64,000 nucleotides of DNA from Ligustrum vulgare (taxonomy: Eukaryota > Streptophyta > Magnoliopsida > Lamiales > Oleaceae), in assembly GCA_963555705.1 (NCBI GenBank), contig OY743182.1, positions 52,208,592-52,272,591 of the forward strand, given 5' to 3'. This document shows positions 10,510 through 22,565 of the stretch, in pieces (the stretch's first letter is position 1; every line of letters begins with the position of its first letter). Both the position numbers and the translations under genes were made by a program. The notes below the pieces were generated by a model. It was not told the DNA's origin and made no database searches. It saw only the letters and a program-made list of their open reading frames with translations.

Positions 10510-10527
10510 CTTGGCTCTGATACCAAC
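10510..10527 (-). other. Primer-binding site, initiator Met tRNA type
   Basis: The minus strand reads GTTGGTATCAGAGCCAAG immediately after the LTR, complementary to the 3' end of plant initiator methionine tRNA, the usual primer of plant LTR elements. This sets the element on the minus strand. Confidence 0.9.
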
Positions 10528-12641
10528 TGTGACGACCCGAATTCTGGACCATTCGAGTGCCACTAAAAGTGACTCATATCATATTATCGAGACTTAAATA
10601 GTAATGTAAAATTATTCAAAAGAATAATTAGAATCCCATAATTTTATTTGTGAATAAAAATAGAACATAATTTTCTTACATAAAGTTCAACATAATTATC
10701 TCATCAATCTTAACCACTTTTGCCACTTCCATGTTGACCGCCTCGAACCTTCAATTATCTGAAAATGGTAAATATCGTGGAGTGAGATTTATAAAATCCC
10801 AGTAAGTATACCAAGCATAAATTTTCTTTTGAAAGCATATGGATCGTTTTCATCATAACATAGGATAGGATCGAAATACTCATAAACATAGGGAGACACA
10901 AGAATTTTACCGAACTTAAATGGCAAGAATTCTTATGTGTAGCGCTACTAAACTCCGGTCCCCTTAGCATAATCATAAACATATCATATGGAACCCATAA
11001 CAATCTTGTGAGATTGATTTCATAGCAATGATCCAAACATTTTCATAAAAACATAAGATATACTTACTTGTCATAAAAACATACTTACTTTTCATAAAAA
11101 CATAAGGTGTATTTACCTTTCATAAAAACATACTTACTTTTCATAAAAACATAAGATATACTTACTTTTCATAAAAACATACTTACTTTTCATAAAAACA
11201 TAAGGTGTATTTACCTTTCATAAAAACATACTTACTTTTCATAAAAACATAAGATATACTTACTTGTCATAAAAACATACTTACTTTTCATAAAAACATA
11301 AGGTGTATTTACCTTTCATAAAAACATACTTACTTTTCATAAAAACATAAGATAATACCTTTCATAAAAACATACTTACTTTTCATAAAAACATAAGGTA
11401 TATTTACCTTTCATAAAAACATACTTACTTTTCATAAAAACATAAGATATACTTACATTTCATAACAACATACTTAATTTTCATAAAAACATAAGATATA
11501 CTTACATTTCATAACAACATACTTAATTTTCATAAAAACATAAGATATACTTACATTTCATAACAACATACTTAATTTTCATAAAAACATAAGATATACT
11601 TACATTTCATAACAACATACTTAATTTTCATAAAAACATAAGATATACTTACATTTCATAACAACATACTTAATTTTCATAAAAACATAAGATATACTTA
11701 CCTTTTAAAAGATTAAAATGAAGTGTAGTAGTAAATGGACCAAAACTTTCTTGACCACCTTGAATTTCTCTTACTTGTGGATTTTGTCAAGAGGTTGGAA
11801 ATAAGTGTATATGTGTAGAGTTGTGTGTAAAAGAGATGGGTTTAAATAGATGTATAAAGTTGGCATATTGTAAACATAATCATTCAATTCTATTAATTTT
11901 AACACATCCTTTTCTTAAAGTAAAGCACCATTCATATACTTTTCCATATTTATACAAATAATATGCTCTTCATGATTATATATAATGGAGTCTATCAATC
12001 ATTCATATATTTTTCCATATTTATACAAATATTATGCTCTTCATGATTATATATAATGGAGTATATAAATCATTCATATACTTTTCCATTTTTTATACAA
12101 ATATTATGCTCTTCATGATTACATATAATGGAATCTTATCAATCATTCATATACTTTTCCATATTTATACAAATATTATGCTCTTCATGATTATATATAA
12201 TGGAGTATATAAATCATTCATATACTTTTCCATATTTATACAAATATTATGCTCTTCATGATTATATATAATGGAGTATATAAATCATTCATATACTTTT
12301 CCATTTTTTATACAAATATTATGCTCTTCATGATTACATATAATGGAACCTCTCATGCTTGCATATATTTTCTTAATTTAAATAATAAAAGTAATTTTTG
12401 TATAAATAAATATTGGGATAACATTGAATTAAGTATTTGGACTTAATATACTTTAAATCAAGAAAATGGAGATATTTTTAGAAATTCGGAATTTAATTTA
12501 AAATCGAACGATCTCGATTATTTCTTGACTTGGCTATACGAATACGTCGCTGCGTTAACTTAATAAAAATGGGTGAAATAGTAGCGACACGATTTTCTAT
12601 TAAAATAATTATTAATCGCGTAAAAATTCTTGGTTGCTACA
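10528..12641 (-). repeat. 5' LTR (minus-strand element)
   Basis: 2,114 bp, same length as the partner LTR, with TG...CA ends and the two minisatellites. It adjoins the primer-binding site. Confidence 0.93.
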
Positions 12642-12646
12642 GATAT

Positions 12647-14384
12647 GTATGTAGATAAATATGATGATTTGATTTTAATTGTATTATTATTAATATTATT
12701 AAAATCAAAATGTTTTATTAGCACCTGAAATTTGAAATAAAACAAGTTTGATCTTATTTATGAATTTGGTTTTTATAAAGTAGGGGTAAATGTAATTTCC
12801 ACTTTGGTTTTCTTAGCATTAAGTTGTGTCTTGAGAGCAATAGAGATAGAGAGAAAGAGGCAGCCAAATTGGGAGTTTCTACCCTTGCTCCTTCTTGACT
12901 TCTTTCTCCCTTTGTTATATTGTTTTTATCAAAACTAGTATATAACACATGCTATACACGTGATATTATAATGATATTATGATATTTTTATTCAAGTATA
13001 TATGTTTTTGAAATTGAATAAAAATTGTCTAAATTTTCCTACAAGTTTTACCTAAGAAATATTCAAAGTGCTGATTTAAAAAATCTCAATATTGAATTCA
13101 ATTTACCCTAAACAGTATTCAAATTTCTAAGTACGCAATACCCTTATCAATAATACCATCGTCTTTCTTCTAATTACTGATTGTCGACTTCTTTAAATTT
13201 TGTATCTCCTGAAATATATTTTTAAGCTGGAGTATTTCTTTTATGTGTGTATATAGTTCATAAGCAATCCATTGCTACAGTGAAAAAAATGATAAACATT
13301 ATTTGACAATTTATCCTGATTTAAGAACCAATATGAAAAAAGTCAATTGTAATCCAGCGTAAAAAAATGCTTATCATGCACGTGAAGTTATAACTCAAAA
13401 CAACATTTGATCATAAATGTCTGAGAAACAATGAGATGTATCTAAATAAGGATCCCTACTAAGGTATGATTATTTGAGACATGGAATATGATGTGTTCCA
13501 GACCCTCGACAATCGGAGTCATAGCAGACTTGACGGAAAAAGTTAAATATTCAAGCCAAATAAAAGTGTAATCCAGTCAACCATGTTGGAATTAGATGTA
13601 TAATATGTGTTTTTCGAGTAGAAATGGGCCATTAAGCAAAACTCATGGGCTAAAGCCCTTGAGCCGACTGATTTTATGGCCAAATTCCATCATTTGGGGT
13701 TTCAAAACAGTAAGTCAATTATGGAGACGGAAATTAGGATTTTTGCGTATTTTTAGGTTAAATTTTGTTTTTAATTATTTGTTTGCATATTTTAGAATTT
13801 TAGTCTAATTAGGATTCTATTTTGAATCAATTATCGGTTATGTTATTTTACTTATTTATATTCCTTTCCATTCATTGTAATTCAGATTTGATTTTGATAT
13901 AAACAGTTTTTATTGAGGATTCAATAAAAGTTAGAGGTGGATTCCTATATTTTTTGAACTTATCAAGAATATTTCTTGTGGCGTTCAAATACCGAGCTTA
14001 TCAAATATTTCTTGAGAATATTTGTGGCGTTCAAAACCAGAAACTTATCAGGGAGATTGGACAAATTCTTGTGGCATTTCGAAAATCGTGGTTCTTTATT
14101 CCGCATCGTCGAGCCATCGCGTCATGAATATCGGGTCATGATTCATCTGTCCAACCACAACCTGAGATCGGAACTTTCCGGGGCGTTTCTTCCGCGCTTC
14201 GAATCTCATCAGAATATATCATAATTAATTAGAGAAATGTTTGATCGGGAAAATTGTTTTGAAATCGGTGCCTTCACATTTCTGGCTCAATAAATTGATT
14301 CATAGTGCTATGAATCCCAAAGTAGCACATATTTTTTAAAGACAGAACCACAACAAACAATCATCTCAAATTTTTCTACAACCT
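12647..14384. other. Gene-free stretch with possible TE termini
   Basis: No gene seen. At 12,935-12,962 the minus strand shows a CACGTG/CATGTG stem with a 5-base loop, 7 bases, then CTAG followed by T, which would fit a Helitron 3' end with the element lying to the right. The block 13,584-14,278, starting TGTTGG and ending CTTCACA, has the look of an LTR ('gaatatttcttgtggcgttc' region), but I found no matching target duplication. Confidence 0.3.
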
Positions 14385-15676
14385 ATGTCAACGAGCCGAG
14401 CCGAACATCAAGGCTCGAGCTTTTTAGCATCGAGCTTTTTTTTTTGCCCGAGCCGAGCCGAGCCAAAGCTCGGCCAAAAATTTGAGGCTCAGCTCGAGCT
14501 TCTTCGAGCCGAGCCGGGCTGGCCCTTTTTTTTATTTACAGCGAATGAATATGAATTGTAATTAAATAAATGAATTATACACAATAAATGTAGTTAAAAT
14601 ATCAAACATAAGATTTAATAAAAATGTAAACGTAGATTTCGCAAAGTCTATCTATACTAAAATTAAATTACTAGTTGTTTTATATATATTCAATAAAAGT
14701 TACAAGTTACATTCTTACAAGTTACAACCCTCCTCCTTTTTTCGGGCTTGGGACCGGCTATGATCAACATAGACGGAGTTAAAAACTGTACACGAATAAA
14801 AAATATTGTGTACAATTTTTTAAAAATATTATAATTTAAATTACACAAAATGATTTTTAAAAACTTACAATTTCTTCTATCTTAAATATTGCTCCAAGTC
14901 CTCGGCCATGATGCTATCAACTTTATCTTGTAGTCGTAAATCTGCACATTCCCAATCAACTCGTTTGATTTCAACAACTTCCTCTTCTGGGATATCATCC
15001 AAGTCAATGGGAGCATTTTTGGAGGCATCGATATGAGAGGGAGTACTAGAACTACCCCTGAATTGGTTAACTTCATCGCTGTTGAACTCCATACGTATTG
15101 TAGTGTAGAATGTAGTTTCAAATTTGAAAGTTGAAACTTGAAATCGAGAGAAATATTATCACAAGAATTGAAGAATGTAGAGAAATAGAGAATTGAATAG
15201 AAATTATAGCAAACAAATGAATATTATGACAAAATGGAAAAACTTGTAACTTGTAAGTGAATTGTGAATTTACAAACAAAATACGACCTATTTATAGAAA
15301 AAAAACGTGGGAAAACAAGAAAAAAATTTCAAATTTCAAATTTTCAAAAAAAAAAAATCTGCACAGATAAAAAATCAGATCAACTAGTAGTCTAATACGC
15401 AGGCTGCCTGCAACACGCAGCTATTTAGCTGCCTGCAAATTTGCAGGCAGCAATGGGCCATAATGGCCCGTGTATTCGGGCCAAATTGGCCCGTCACACG
15501 GGCTGCCCGTGTGGCTTGACGGGCCACAGGGCCGGCCCCGGCTCGAGCCCATTGAGCATTTTTGGGCTCGGCCCGAGCTTCGGCTCGGTCCTACGAGCTT
15601 CGAGTCGAGCTTAGCCTGAACTTTTAACGAGTCGAGCCCGAGCTACCCGGGCCGACGAGCCGTTTTGACACGCCTA
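14385..15676. mobile_element. hAT-like element relic
   Basis: The left end 'ctatgtcaacgagccgag' and right end 'cgttttgacacgcctag' are imperfect inverted repeats of the TGTCAA type. Both subterminal regions are dense in GAGCC/GGCTCG words, as in plant hAT elements. I did not find an exact 8-bp duplication, so the borders are approximate. The interior contains one acidic minus-strand frame. Confidence 0.55.
14877..15092 (-). pseudogene. Acidic 71-aa frame inside hAT relic
   Basis: The frame contains S-S-S-T-P-S, D-L-D-D-I-P-E-E-E-V-V-E and a C-terminal D-L-E-Q-Y-L. Short acidic N-terminal segments of this kind are found before the BED finger in some hAT transposases, but no finger or catalytic region is left here. 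Treat as a possible remnant of the element's own gene. Confidence 0.3.
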
Positions 15677-16045
15677 GACGTGTTCATCGATTTGATAGAA
15701 CAAAGACAATAACAACATGCACTCGTGATTTTTTTCATCGTTTGACATAGTAAACACATGATAATAAAATGGGTTTAAAAACTTGTAAAAGGAATCGAGG
15801 TGAACAAAATATAATATATATTTACAGAATATTAACTTATAGTTGCGCACACCTCGTGACATTTTTATAAATTGTAAAAACTAAAATTTCACTTTAAAAT
15901 TCGAATACAAGATAAAAATATATACATATAAACCAACTTAAAACATAAACAAATGATCTTCTCAAAATATTTGCACTTCGAAATTTCAGCGTAAAAATTT
16001 AATACAATAAGAAGTTAATGATTGGAAAACAAAAATTAATTAATT
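15677..16045. other. Gene-free AT-rich spacer
   Basis: Nothing recognised between the hAT relic and the solo LTR. Confidence 0.5.
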
Positions 16046-16050
16046 TTTCA

Positions 16051-17442
16051 TGTTGCTTAACGCAAGTGTACAGATCACAAAAGTAATAAAGTGGACTTTT
16101 CAGTCCGAATATCGTACCCACAAGGATTGCGTAAATTGTATTCTAGATTAAAATCTTTAACCGGAACGAGGAAATTCGATTGAGATTTGTTTGAATAAAC
16201 ATAAACTAAGAATTAAACTAAAAAACAATAAAGAGTTGATTTTTATAAAATAAATGAAAACAAGCGTGTTGGAATTGCAAATCCACTTTAACTCTATCAT
16301 CCATATTTTGACTTAATTGTCTAACTAATATTCATGGGGTTATGAAAATTCGTGTTCCTAATTTTATTTAAGTCGTCTATCGAGGATACATTAAAAGTCT
16401 TTTTCTAAAATATAACCCGACTATATTTCTATGACGAATTGAAAACTAGAAAAACATTTTAGTTTTGATAACATTTTAAGGGATAACAGAAGGTATAAGT
16501 GGTATATCTCTGTCCCCTATCGGACCTTGTGATAATTAAATATGTTTAACATTCTCATATTGTCTCGATATAAGAAAATGCCACAACGGTTATACAAAAG
16601 TTGGCCAAATATATGCATAAGATTAAAAGAATGATTTAATTACTCAAACTCATGAATTTTCTAAATTAAACAAAAGTCAAAACATAAATTAAAGCTCTAT
16701 CACAACTCTATCACTAAATGTCTAGCCTAGATACCTGAATGAAAATAAATTACAAGATAAATAAAAAGAGGTCAACCAATTCATCTCCTTGCTCTTGTAT
16801 CTTCGATCTTGCTTTTGCCTTCACGTGGATCACTCAGTAATTGAACAGCAATTTGGCATAAAAATATCACTAGTGGGAACCGCTAATTTGTGCAAGACAA
16901 CATTTATATATAGGTTTTTGCAAAACCTAGGCGAACAAGGGCAAAATTTGTTAAATTCCATGACAAAAAGTCCAACATTCTGCCCAATCGGAAAGGCGCG
17001 CGGCCGTGCAGTAGGACTTATGTGGCCATGTAGTTCAGTTAAAACTAGTCAGTTGATTACACTTGACATCGCGCGATTGCGCTGGTATGAAGCTAGTGGC
17101 AGCGCTATACACCGACTATTGCGCAATTTCAGCTTTTGTTCTTGTTTAAGTTGGTCCTTTTACTTTATTTCCATTATGACAATTTGACCTCCTATACTTT
17201 TAATTTCTTCTCTTCTCTTCCTCCTTCTCCTCAATTGGCTCTTTGCACTCTTCATGTGCACAATTTAGCTCCAGTAATCATCCAATTCTTCAATATTTAC
17301 TTCATTTGCGTCGTTTCCTCGCCTTTGGGTTGTTTTTCTGAAATATAAACAAATAAGAAACGAATGAATAGAGAATATTCTCAAACGAACATATAAAATC
17401 CTATTTTGGGCATATAAACAAATGTATAAAATAAACTTATCA
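16051..17442 (-). mobile_element. Solo LTR (TGATAAG family), minus strand
   Basis: On the minus strand it begins TGATAAGTTTATTTTATACA and ends with '...tgtacacttgcgttaagcaaca'. It is flanked by the 5-bp duplication TTTCA at 16,046-16,050 and 17,443-17,447. Near its end it carries 'gtccactttattactt' and 'acacttgcg', phrases seen in long LTRs of plant Ty3/Gypsy Tat/Athila-type elements. Length 1,392 bp. Family members occur at 20,596, 38,475 and 48,499 in this window. Only one LTR is present, implying LTR-LTR recombination. Confidence 0.85.
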
Positions 17443-17639
17443 TTTCATACAATTAATATTTTAGAAAAACAAATTTACATGCATCATACATTAATAATTG
17501 ACTTTCTGAACAAAGAAGTAAATATTCATAGTATTGAATATAATCAGCGTCAAATTAATATTTGATAAATAAACTTAAATTGGAATATGGATAATAGAGA
17601 ATAAAATATTTAATATAGAAGGTGAAAATGATTTTTTTT

Positions 17640-18605
17640 TTTTTTTTTTTTTTGTATACAAGTAAAAAAATTAATGCAAGAAATACACTTTTTTTTTTCT
17701 TTTTCTCATATTAGATGAAGGATGTTTTATGAACTTTAAATTATCTGAGAGTTATTTGTTTTATTGAAAAGATTTTTAGTGGGAAAGTGAAGAGTTTAAA
17801 TTGTAAATATATGAAAAATATTTTTTATCGACAATACGATTATAAAATAAAATAAAATGTTAAAAAAATTGTACATTAATTAAAATTAATGGTAAATATG
17901 ATATTATTAAAAGGATTGAGGGTAAAATAATAATAATAAAAAAAAGTCTCCCTTTAAGGCCTTTTAGAAATATATATATTTTTTAAAAAAAATTATATGC
18001 ATGTAAAAAAAATTAATTCAAGAAGTACACATTTTTTTCATATTAATTTAAGGATATATTAGAAACTATAAATTATTTGAGAGTTATTGAATTTATTTAA
18101 AATATTTTTAGTGAGAAAATGAAGAGTTTAGATTGTAAATGTATGAAAAATATTTTTATTGACAATAAGAAAATAAAAAGAAATAAAATATTAAAAAAAT
18201 GTAAATTAATTAAAACTAAAGGTGAATATGAGATTATTAAAATGATGCGAGTGTAAAATAGTCCAAAAATGTTTCTCTCTTTAAGAGACTTTTAAAAGTA
18301 TTTTAAAAAAAAAAAATTATTATATGCATATTAAAAAATTAATTCAAGAAATACACATTTTTTTCTTTTTCTCATACTAATTGAAGTATGTATGGTTTTA
18401 TTTAAAATATTTTTAGTGAGAAAGTGAAGAGTTTAGATTGTAATTGTCTGAAAAATATTTTTATTGACAATATGAAAATAAAAATAAATAAAATACTAAA
18501 AAATGTACATTAATTAAAATTAATGATAAATATGAAATTATTAAAAAGATGCAAAGGTAAAATAATTTAAAAAAAGTTTCTCCCTTTAAAGGATTTTTAA
18601 AAGTG
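17640..18605. repeat. Three-copy diverged tandem repeat, about 330-340 bp per unit
   Basis: The phrase 'ttcaagaaatacacattttt' recurs at about 17,676, 18,017 and 18,342. Each is followed by 'agtgagaaagtgaagagttt', 'gaaaaatatttttattgaca' and 'tctccctttaa'. The copies differ by substitutions and indels. No gene is present. Confidence 0.75.
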
Positions 18606-18985
18606 GTACAGATATATCCTTTGTGGGTGTGAAAGTTGAGACAACCAAGTGTTGTGTTTGTAGGTCGAACTTTTGTGATTGAAGGTTTAAACTAAGCTCG
18701 ATTCAAATAATTTTCAAGCTACAAATTCAACACCAATAAGAAATAAAAAGGAATCAATAGCATATTTGATATTCCATTGGATAACTAACATCACTCATTG
18801 GGAATAATTAAGGAGCATTGGATTTCACAAACAATTTTTAGAACAATGTGTCCTACTATGTGGGTTTTGATAATTTACATAATGAGGTAATATAAATAAT
18901 AATTTTCTAAAAGTATGAAGCGTGGTTATGCCAAGTCTCAATCTTTAATGAGCCTAAATAGCCCAAACAAGTTTATGTACAAAAA

Positions 18986-19626
18986 AACTTAAAGCTTAAA
19001 CAAGCTTTTTAGAACAATGATTGTTAGTCATAACTACATGGTATAGTTATGACTAACAATATGTTATATATGTTTGTTCATGATATGTTTCATGTTATTT
19101 TTAGATAACCTCATATGTACGTAATGTGGCATTTGCATATATTGAATTGTTACAATCTTATAATAACGCGTGCTTTGTAATTTGTTATATATGTTGTTTT
19201 GAAAAGATACATCATCATAGAGATGGTTGAAATTCTTATCTCGATTGAATGTACACTATTGACAAGACGATATGTTAAAGATAATAAATAATACAGAAAC
19301 TTTATGGTGTCCCTGTGCCCCTAGGGGCACCAAAAGGTTTTTCCTCCCGCCACTTGGGCATTCATTATCAGGTGTAAAAATAAATAAGGGGGGCTAAACA
19401 AGTTTATGTATAAAAAAACTTAAGTGTGGTTAGATAATAAGGGTAAATTTTGCCTAAACAAAGCTTAAACAAGCTTTTTAGAAATATAGTTATGACTAAA
19501 AATATGTTATATATTTTTGTACATGATATGTTTCGTGTTATTTTTAAATAATAACATCATGTGTACGTAATGTGTCATTTGCATATATTGAATTGTTGCA
19601 ATCTTATAATAACACGTGCTTTGCAC
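18986..19626. repeat. Diverged direct repeat, period about 450 bp
   Basis: The segment with 'aaacaagctttttagaa', 'gttatgactaa', 'atatgttatatat', 'catgatatgttt' and 'acgtgctttg'-like words at about 18,986-19,175 recurs at 19,440-19,625. Nothing gene-like is present. Confidence 0.6.
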
Positions 19627-20350
19627 GATATGTTAAAGATAATGGACTTTATGATGCCCTTAGGAGGAACATAAAGTTTTCGAAGATGAGAGATAAATAT
19701 GGAATATGGGATTTGTGGAGTAAATTACGGGATTTGATTGACTTGTATTTTTATTTATCTTTTCCATTCCTACTTATTAATGTCATTATTATTGGTTAAT
19801 AACAAAGGTTGTATAGGGATGGCAAAAAAACTCGATTCGCTCCGAATCCGATGAATACCCGATCCTAATGGGGCAAAAAAAAGTCGTCCCGGGAGTTGAT
19901 GAGACGAGTATGAGATTAAAATGAAAACCCGAAGTGGGTATGAGGCGGGACGGGTTTTGTTTGACCCGCCCCACAACTTATACTAAAAAATAATTAATTT
20001 TTTTTACTATATAGTTTGAAAACATATTATATTTTGTTAGTTTTTGTTTATGATGAGTATTTAAATATATTGTATGATCTTGTTGGAAAAATATTGTTTT
20101 ATGTTGTGTTGTTTAAAAAAGTTATTTAATTATGAGAGATGGAATTTAATAATAAAACAGGTGAAAAAATTGTTCAAATAATTTTTTTATTAAAAAAAAT
20201 TAAAAATAAACGGGGCGTTAACGGGGCGGGGTGGGTATTGGATGCCCCGTCCCAAACCTATACTTGTCCCGCCCCGTTATGACTTAGCGGGTTATGCGCG
20301 TAAAAATTCGGTCAACTATTTTTTTTGACCGCCTAGGCGCCGCCTAATCC

Positions 20351-20352
<2 letters not shown>

Positions 20353-20419
<67 letters not shown>
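20353..20419. repeat. Poly-T run, about 67 bases
   Basis: An uninterrupted T tract beside a GC-rich 'gaccgcctaggcgccgcc' block. The stretch 20,325-20,595, ending 'cattttagaacactgc', resembles a small non-autonomous transposon that was in the hAT element before the LTR arrived. Confidence 0.8.
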
Positions 20420-20420
<1 letters not shown>

Positions 20421-20595
20421 TAAAAAATCTATTTTTTTATATAAAAATATATTTAATGTCTTAAAATAATTAAAATAATATTAAAAATACGAAACGTATT
20501 ATGACGTTTATTCTTCGCATTGATACGCCTAAACTTGTGATTCTTGATTCTCGACCTCGACGCATCGCAACGCATTACGCATTTTAGAACACTGC

Positions 20596-21020
20596 TGATA
20601 AGTACGTTTTTCGTACTTATCTTGACTTTAAATTTGGACAATTACAATCATTTTAGGATATGATATTGGTAATTATGTATTTATTTTGTTTATTTTAGAA
20701 AAACTCGAATTTGGACACGTTTGGAGGCAAAATGGAGAAAATGGACTAAAATCGTGCAAGAAGGACTAAATTGTAAACATTTCATAGACGAGACGAGCGA
20801 TGTAATGAAGAATAAAAATGTCAAGGATTTAATTGAATACAATTTGAAGATGAAGGAACATGATTCCAAGAGAGAATGACTCAAGTGTATTCAATATAAA
20901 GTTTGAGGACTAATTTGTAAAATTGATCCCAAAACTATGGTAGCATGCATATATGGGCCTAAATCCAATTAACCAAGAGTGACCTACTTGATACAGCCGA
21001 CTTTGGAGAGCATGGAGGAT

Positions 21021-21053
<33 letters not shown>
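20596..21053 (+). mobile_element. Left part of a TGATAAG-family LTR
   Basis: Begins TGATAAGTACGTTTTTCGTACTTATC, matching the start and inverted-repeat head of the LTRs at 48,499 and 16,051. It is interrupted at 21,053 in a (TA)n tract by the Helitron. Its continuation appears at 35,824. Confidence 0.75.
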
Positions 21054-21054
<1 letters not shown>

Positions 21055-21081
21055 TAGTTCATCCACCCGTGCGATGCACGG
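21054..21081 (-). other. Helitron 3' terminus: hairpin plus CTAG
   Basis: A 6-bp perfect stem with 3-base loop (21,067-21,081), then 9 bases, then CTAG; the next host base on the minus strand is T. A close relative of this terminus is at 46,842-46,868. Confidence 0.8.
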
Positions 21082-21246
21082 TATTAGATATAAAAAATAA
21101 TATTATATTACAATAACTAACCATGACAATAAAAAATAATATTATATTATAATAACTAACCATGAACGATATTAGATATAAAAAAAACATCTGTGTTTCA
21201 TTAAAAAATAGCACATCACACAATTCAGCAAAAGACTTCCAAATAT

Positions 21247-21420
21247 TCACTCAAGAGTTTTCATATTTATATAATATTGTAGTGCTACAATATCTAATAT
21301 TGCATTATAACTCTGTTGAAAACCCATCATAGAGGTTCCATCTGAATATTGTATTGACTGTTCAATCTCCCTAATGTCTTCTTCACGATTCCCAAGCAAT
21401 GTAATAGCATTATACTTGTG
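21247..21420 (-). pseudogene. Unidentified exon-like segment
   Basis: A minus-strand frame of about 50 codons reads L-L-G-N-R-E-E-D-I-R-E-I-E-Q-S-I and later M-M-G-F-Q-Q-S-Y-N-A, ending in a stop at 21,247. The codon composition is protein-like. I do not recognise the family. It lies beside the aspartic proteinase piece but in a different frame and does not look like that family. Confidence 0.3.
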
Positions 21421-21430
21421 GAAGAAAGGA

Positions 21431-21505
21431 AATCACAATAAATTTCTGGGCCAATGTTCCAATACTAACATCACCAATATATTGGACATCCAAATAGTTC
21501 TTTAG
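21431..21505 (-). pseudogene. Aspartic proteinase (A1) exon fragment
   Basis: Twenty-five codons read L-K-N-Y-L-D-V-Q-Y-I-G-D-V-S-I-G-T, then A-Q-K-F-I-V-I. This is the segment just before the first catalytic Asp-Thr-Gly of plant vacuolar-type aspartic proteinases (usual form NYxDAQYxGEIxIGTPPQKFTVIFDTGSS). The catalytic triad itself is lost where the frame breaks. A non-functional captured piece, same strand as the Helitron. Confidence 0.6.
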
Positions 21506-22189
21506 AGAAAAACAATAAATTAAAAAAAAAAATGTTCATCGCCACTATTTAGACTTGTAGTCAAATTTCAAAATCATACTCTAACATGTAAAACAATACT
21601 AAAAAATTAACATTCTAAATCACATTTCAAAATTACAAACAAATCACATTCTTAGTTTTTTTTTTCTCAGCTCAAAAATCGCAAATCACATATTAAAAAA
21701 GCTCAAGAATCATAAATGGGGAGTGGGGATTAGGGATCAAGGAAGAAATCAAAAATCACAAATTAGATTGTATGATCAACCAGGCTTTTTTTTTATTTAT
21801 TAATTTGGGCGATAAGCAAAAGACTACTTGCAATCTCAAGATTCTTACACAGCAACCGGGGGACTTTAAAGCTAATATTTTGTTCTGACCAATGATCAAT
21901 TCTGCTGATGAAGACGTGAACTGATAATGAATCCAACTGAACAAAAGTTGAAGACATTTATCAATTCAATATTTTTAATCACCATTTCAATAACAAACAG
22001 AAGTCAATGCATGAATGTAAACTCACACATCAGACATTTATAAATTCAATATTTTTAATTATCATTTCAATAAAATAATCAGTGTTTGAAGTACACTGCT
22101 GGAGTAACTTTCGAGCTGATGCCATATAATTATGAGTCAATGACTGAATAATGGTTAAATGTAACAATGCAAAAAAGATTGAAGTTTAC

Positions 22190-22326
22190 CTTTGGTGGCT
22201 TAAAAGGGTAATCAGGAGGAAAATGAATGGAAACTAACATTACATCTCTACCATAAAGGCTATCAGAACTCAGAAGGCCCCATAATTGTGGCTTAACAAT
22301 GGAACATATCTTCTACAGGACCTACA
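22190..22326 (-). pseudogene. Ubiquitin-conjugating enzyme (UBC8/10-like E2) exon fragment
   Basis: The minus strand encodes G-P-V-E-D-M-F-H, A-T-I-M-G-P, and then, after a small insertion, S-L-Y-G and V-S-I-H-F-P-P-D-Y-P-F-K-P-P-K. The exon ends exactly at a splice donor (AAG|GTAAAC at 22,190). This is the N-terminal half of the E2 fold of plant group-VI UBCs. A Trp-Gln pair has become Cys-stop and an indel shifts the frame, so it is dead. The exon with the HPN and catalytic cysteine region was not found. Confidence 0.8.
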
Positions 22327-22504
22327 TTATAGTTTACATGATATGATTAGCAAAGGTAAACCAAAAATGAAGCACAAAGTAAAAATACACAGCACAGACA
22401 AAAATCAATTAGTATAAAGAAAACCTCAATAAAAGTTGCTACTGCTTTTACAGATTCTGTGACTGAAAAAAATTCTCAAAGTCAAACCATTCTAAGTTTC
22501 TTGG

Positions 22505-22565
22505 TGCTTTACTTGAAGTCGCCTCCTTGCAGAATTCAGCCTTTCATCATCCATGGCAGCTTCGC
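22505..22565 (-). pseudogene. Short unidentified exon-like segment
   Basis: Between an acceptor-like 'gaaatgcag' and a donor-like 'caagtaaag', the minus strand reads C-E-A-A-M-D-D-E-R-L-N-S-A-R-R-R-L-Q. It looks like an internal exon of a helical protein. Not identified. Confidence 0.25.

Larger units (their letters stand above)
4003..12641 (-). mobile_element. Young LTR retrotransposon (Gypsy-type signals) with non-standard interior
   Basis: Two 2,114-bp LTRs (4,003-6,116 and 10,528-12,641) begin TGTGACGACC and end GGTTGCTACA, flanked by 5-bp duplications GATAT (3,998-4,002 and 12,642-12,646). The primer site and polypurine tract place transcription on the minus strand. Next to the polypurine tract, minus-strand sequence reads 'ttcgaggacgaaa', a phrase common at the end of pol in plant Gypsy chromoviruses. 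The 4.4-kb interior has no gag, protease, reverse transcriptase or integrase frame that I can read, so it would depend on another element to move. It carries the CRP-LOG module in antisense. I noticed only three substitutions between the LTRs, at 4,321/10,846, 5,629/12,154 and 5,964/12,489. Confidence 0.93.

Noticed and set aside
10510..10527. Initiator Met tRNA sequence
   Set aside because: Only 18 bases complementary to the tRNA 3' end, placed at an LTR; it is the primer-binding site.
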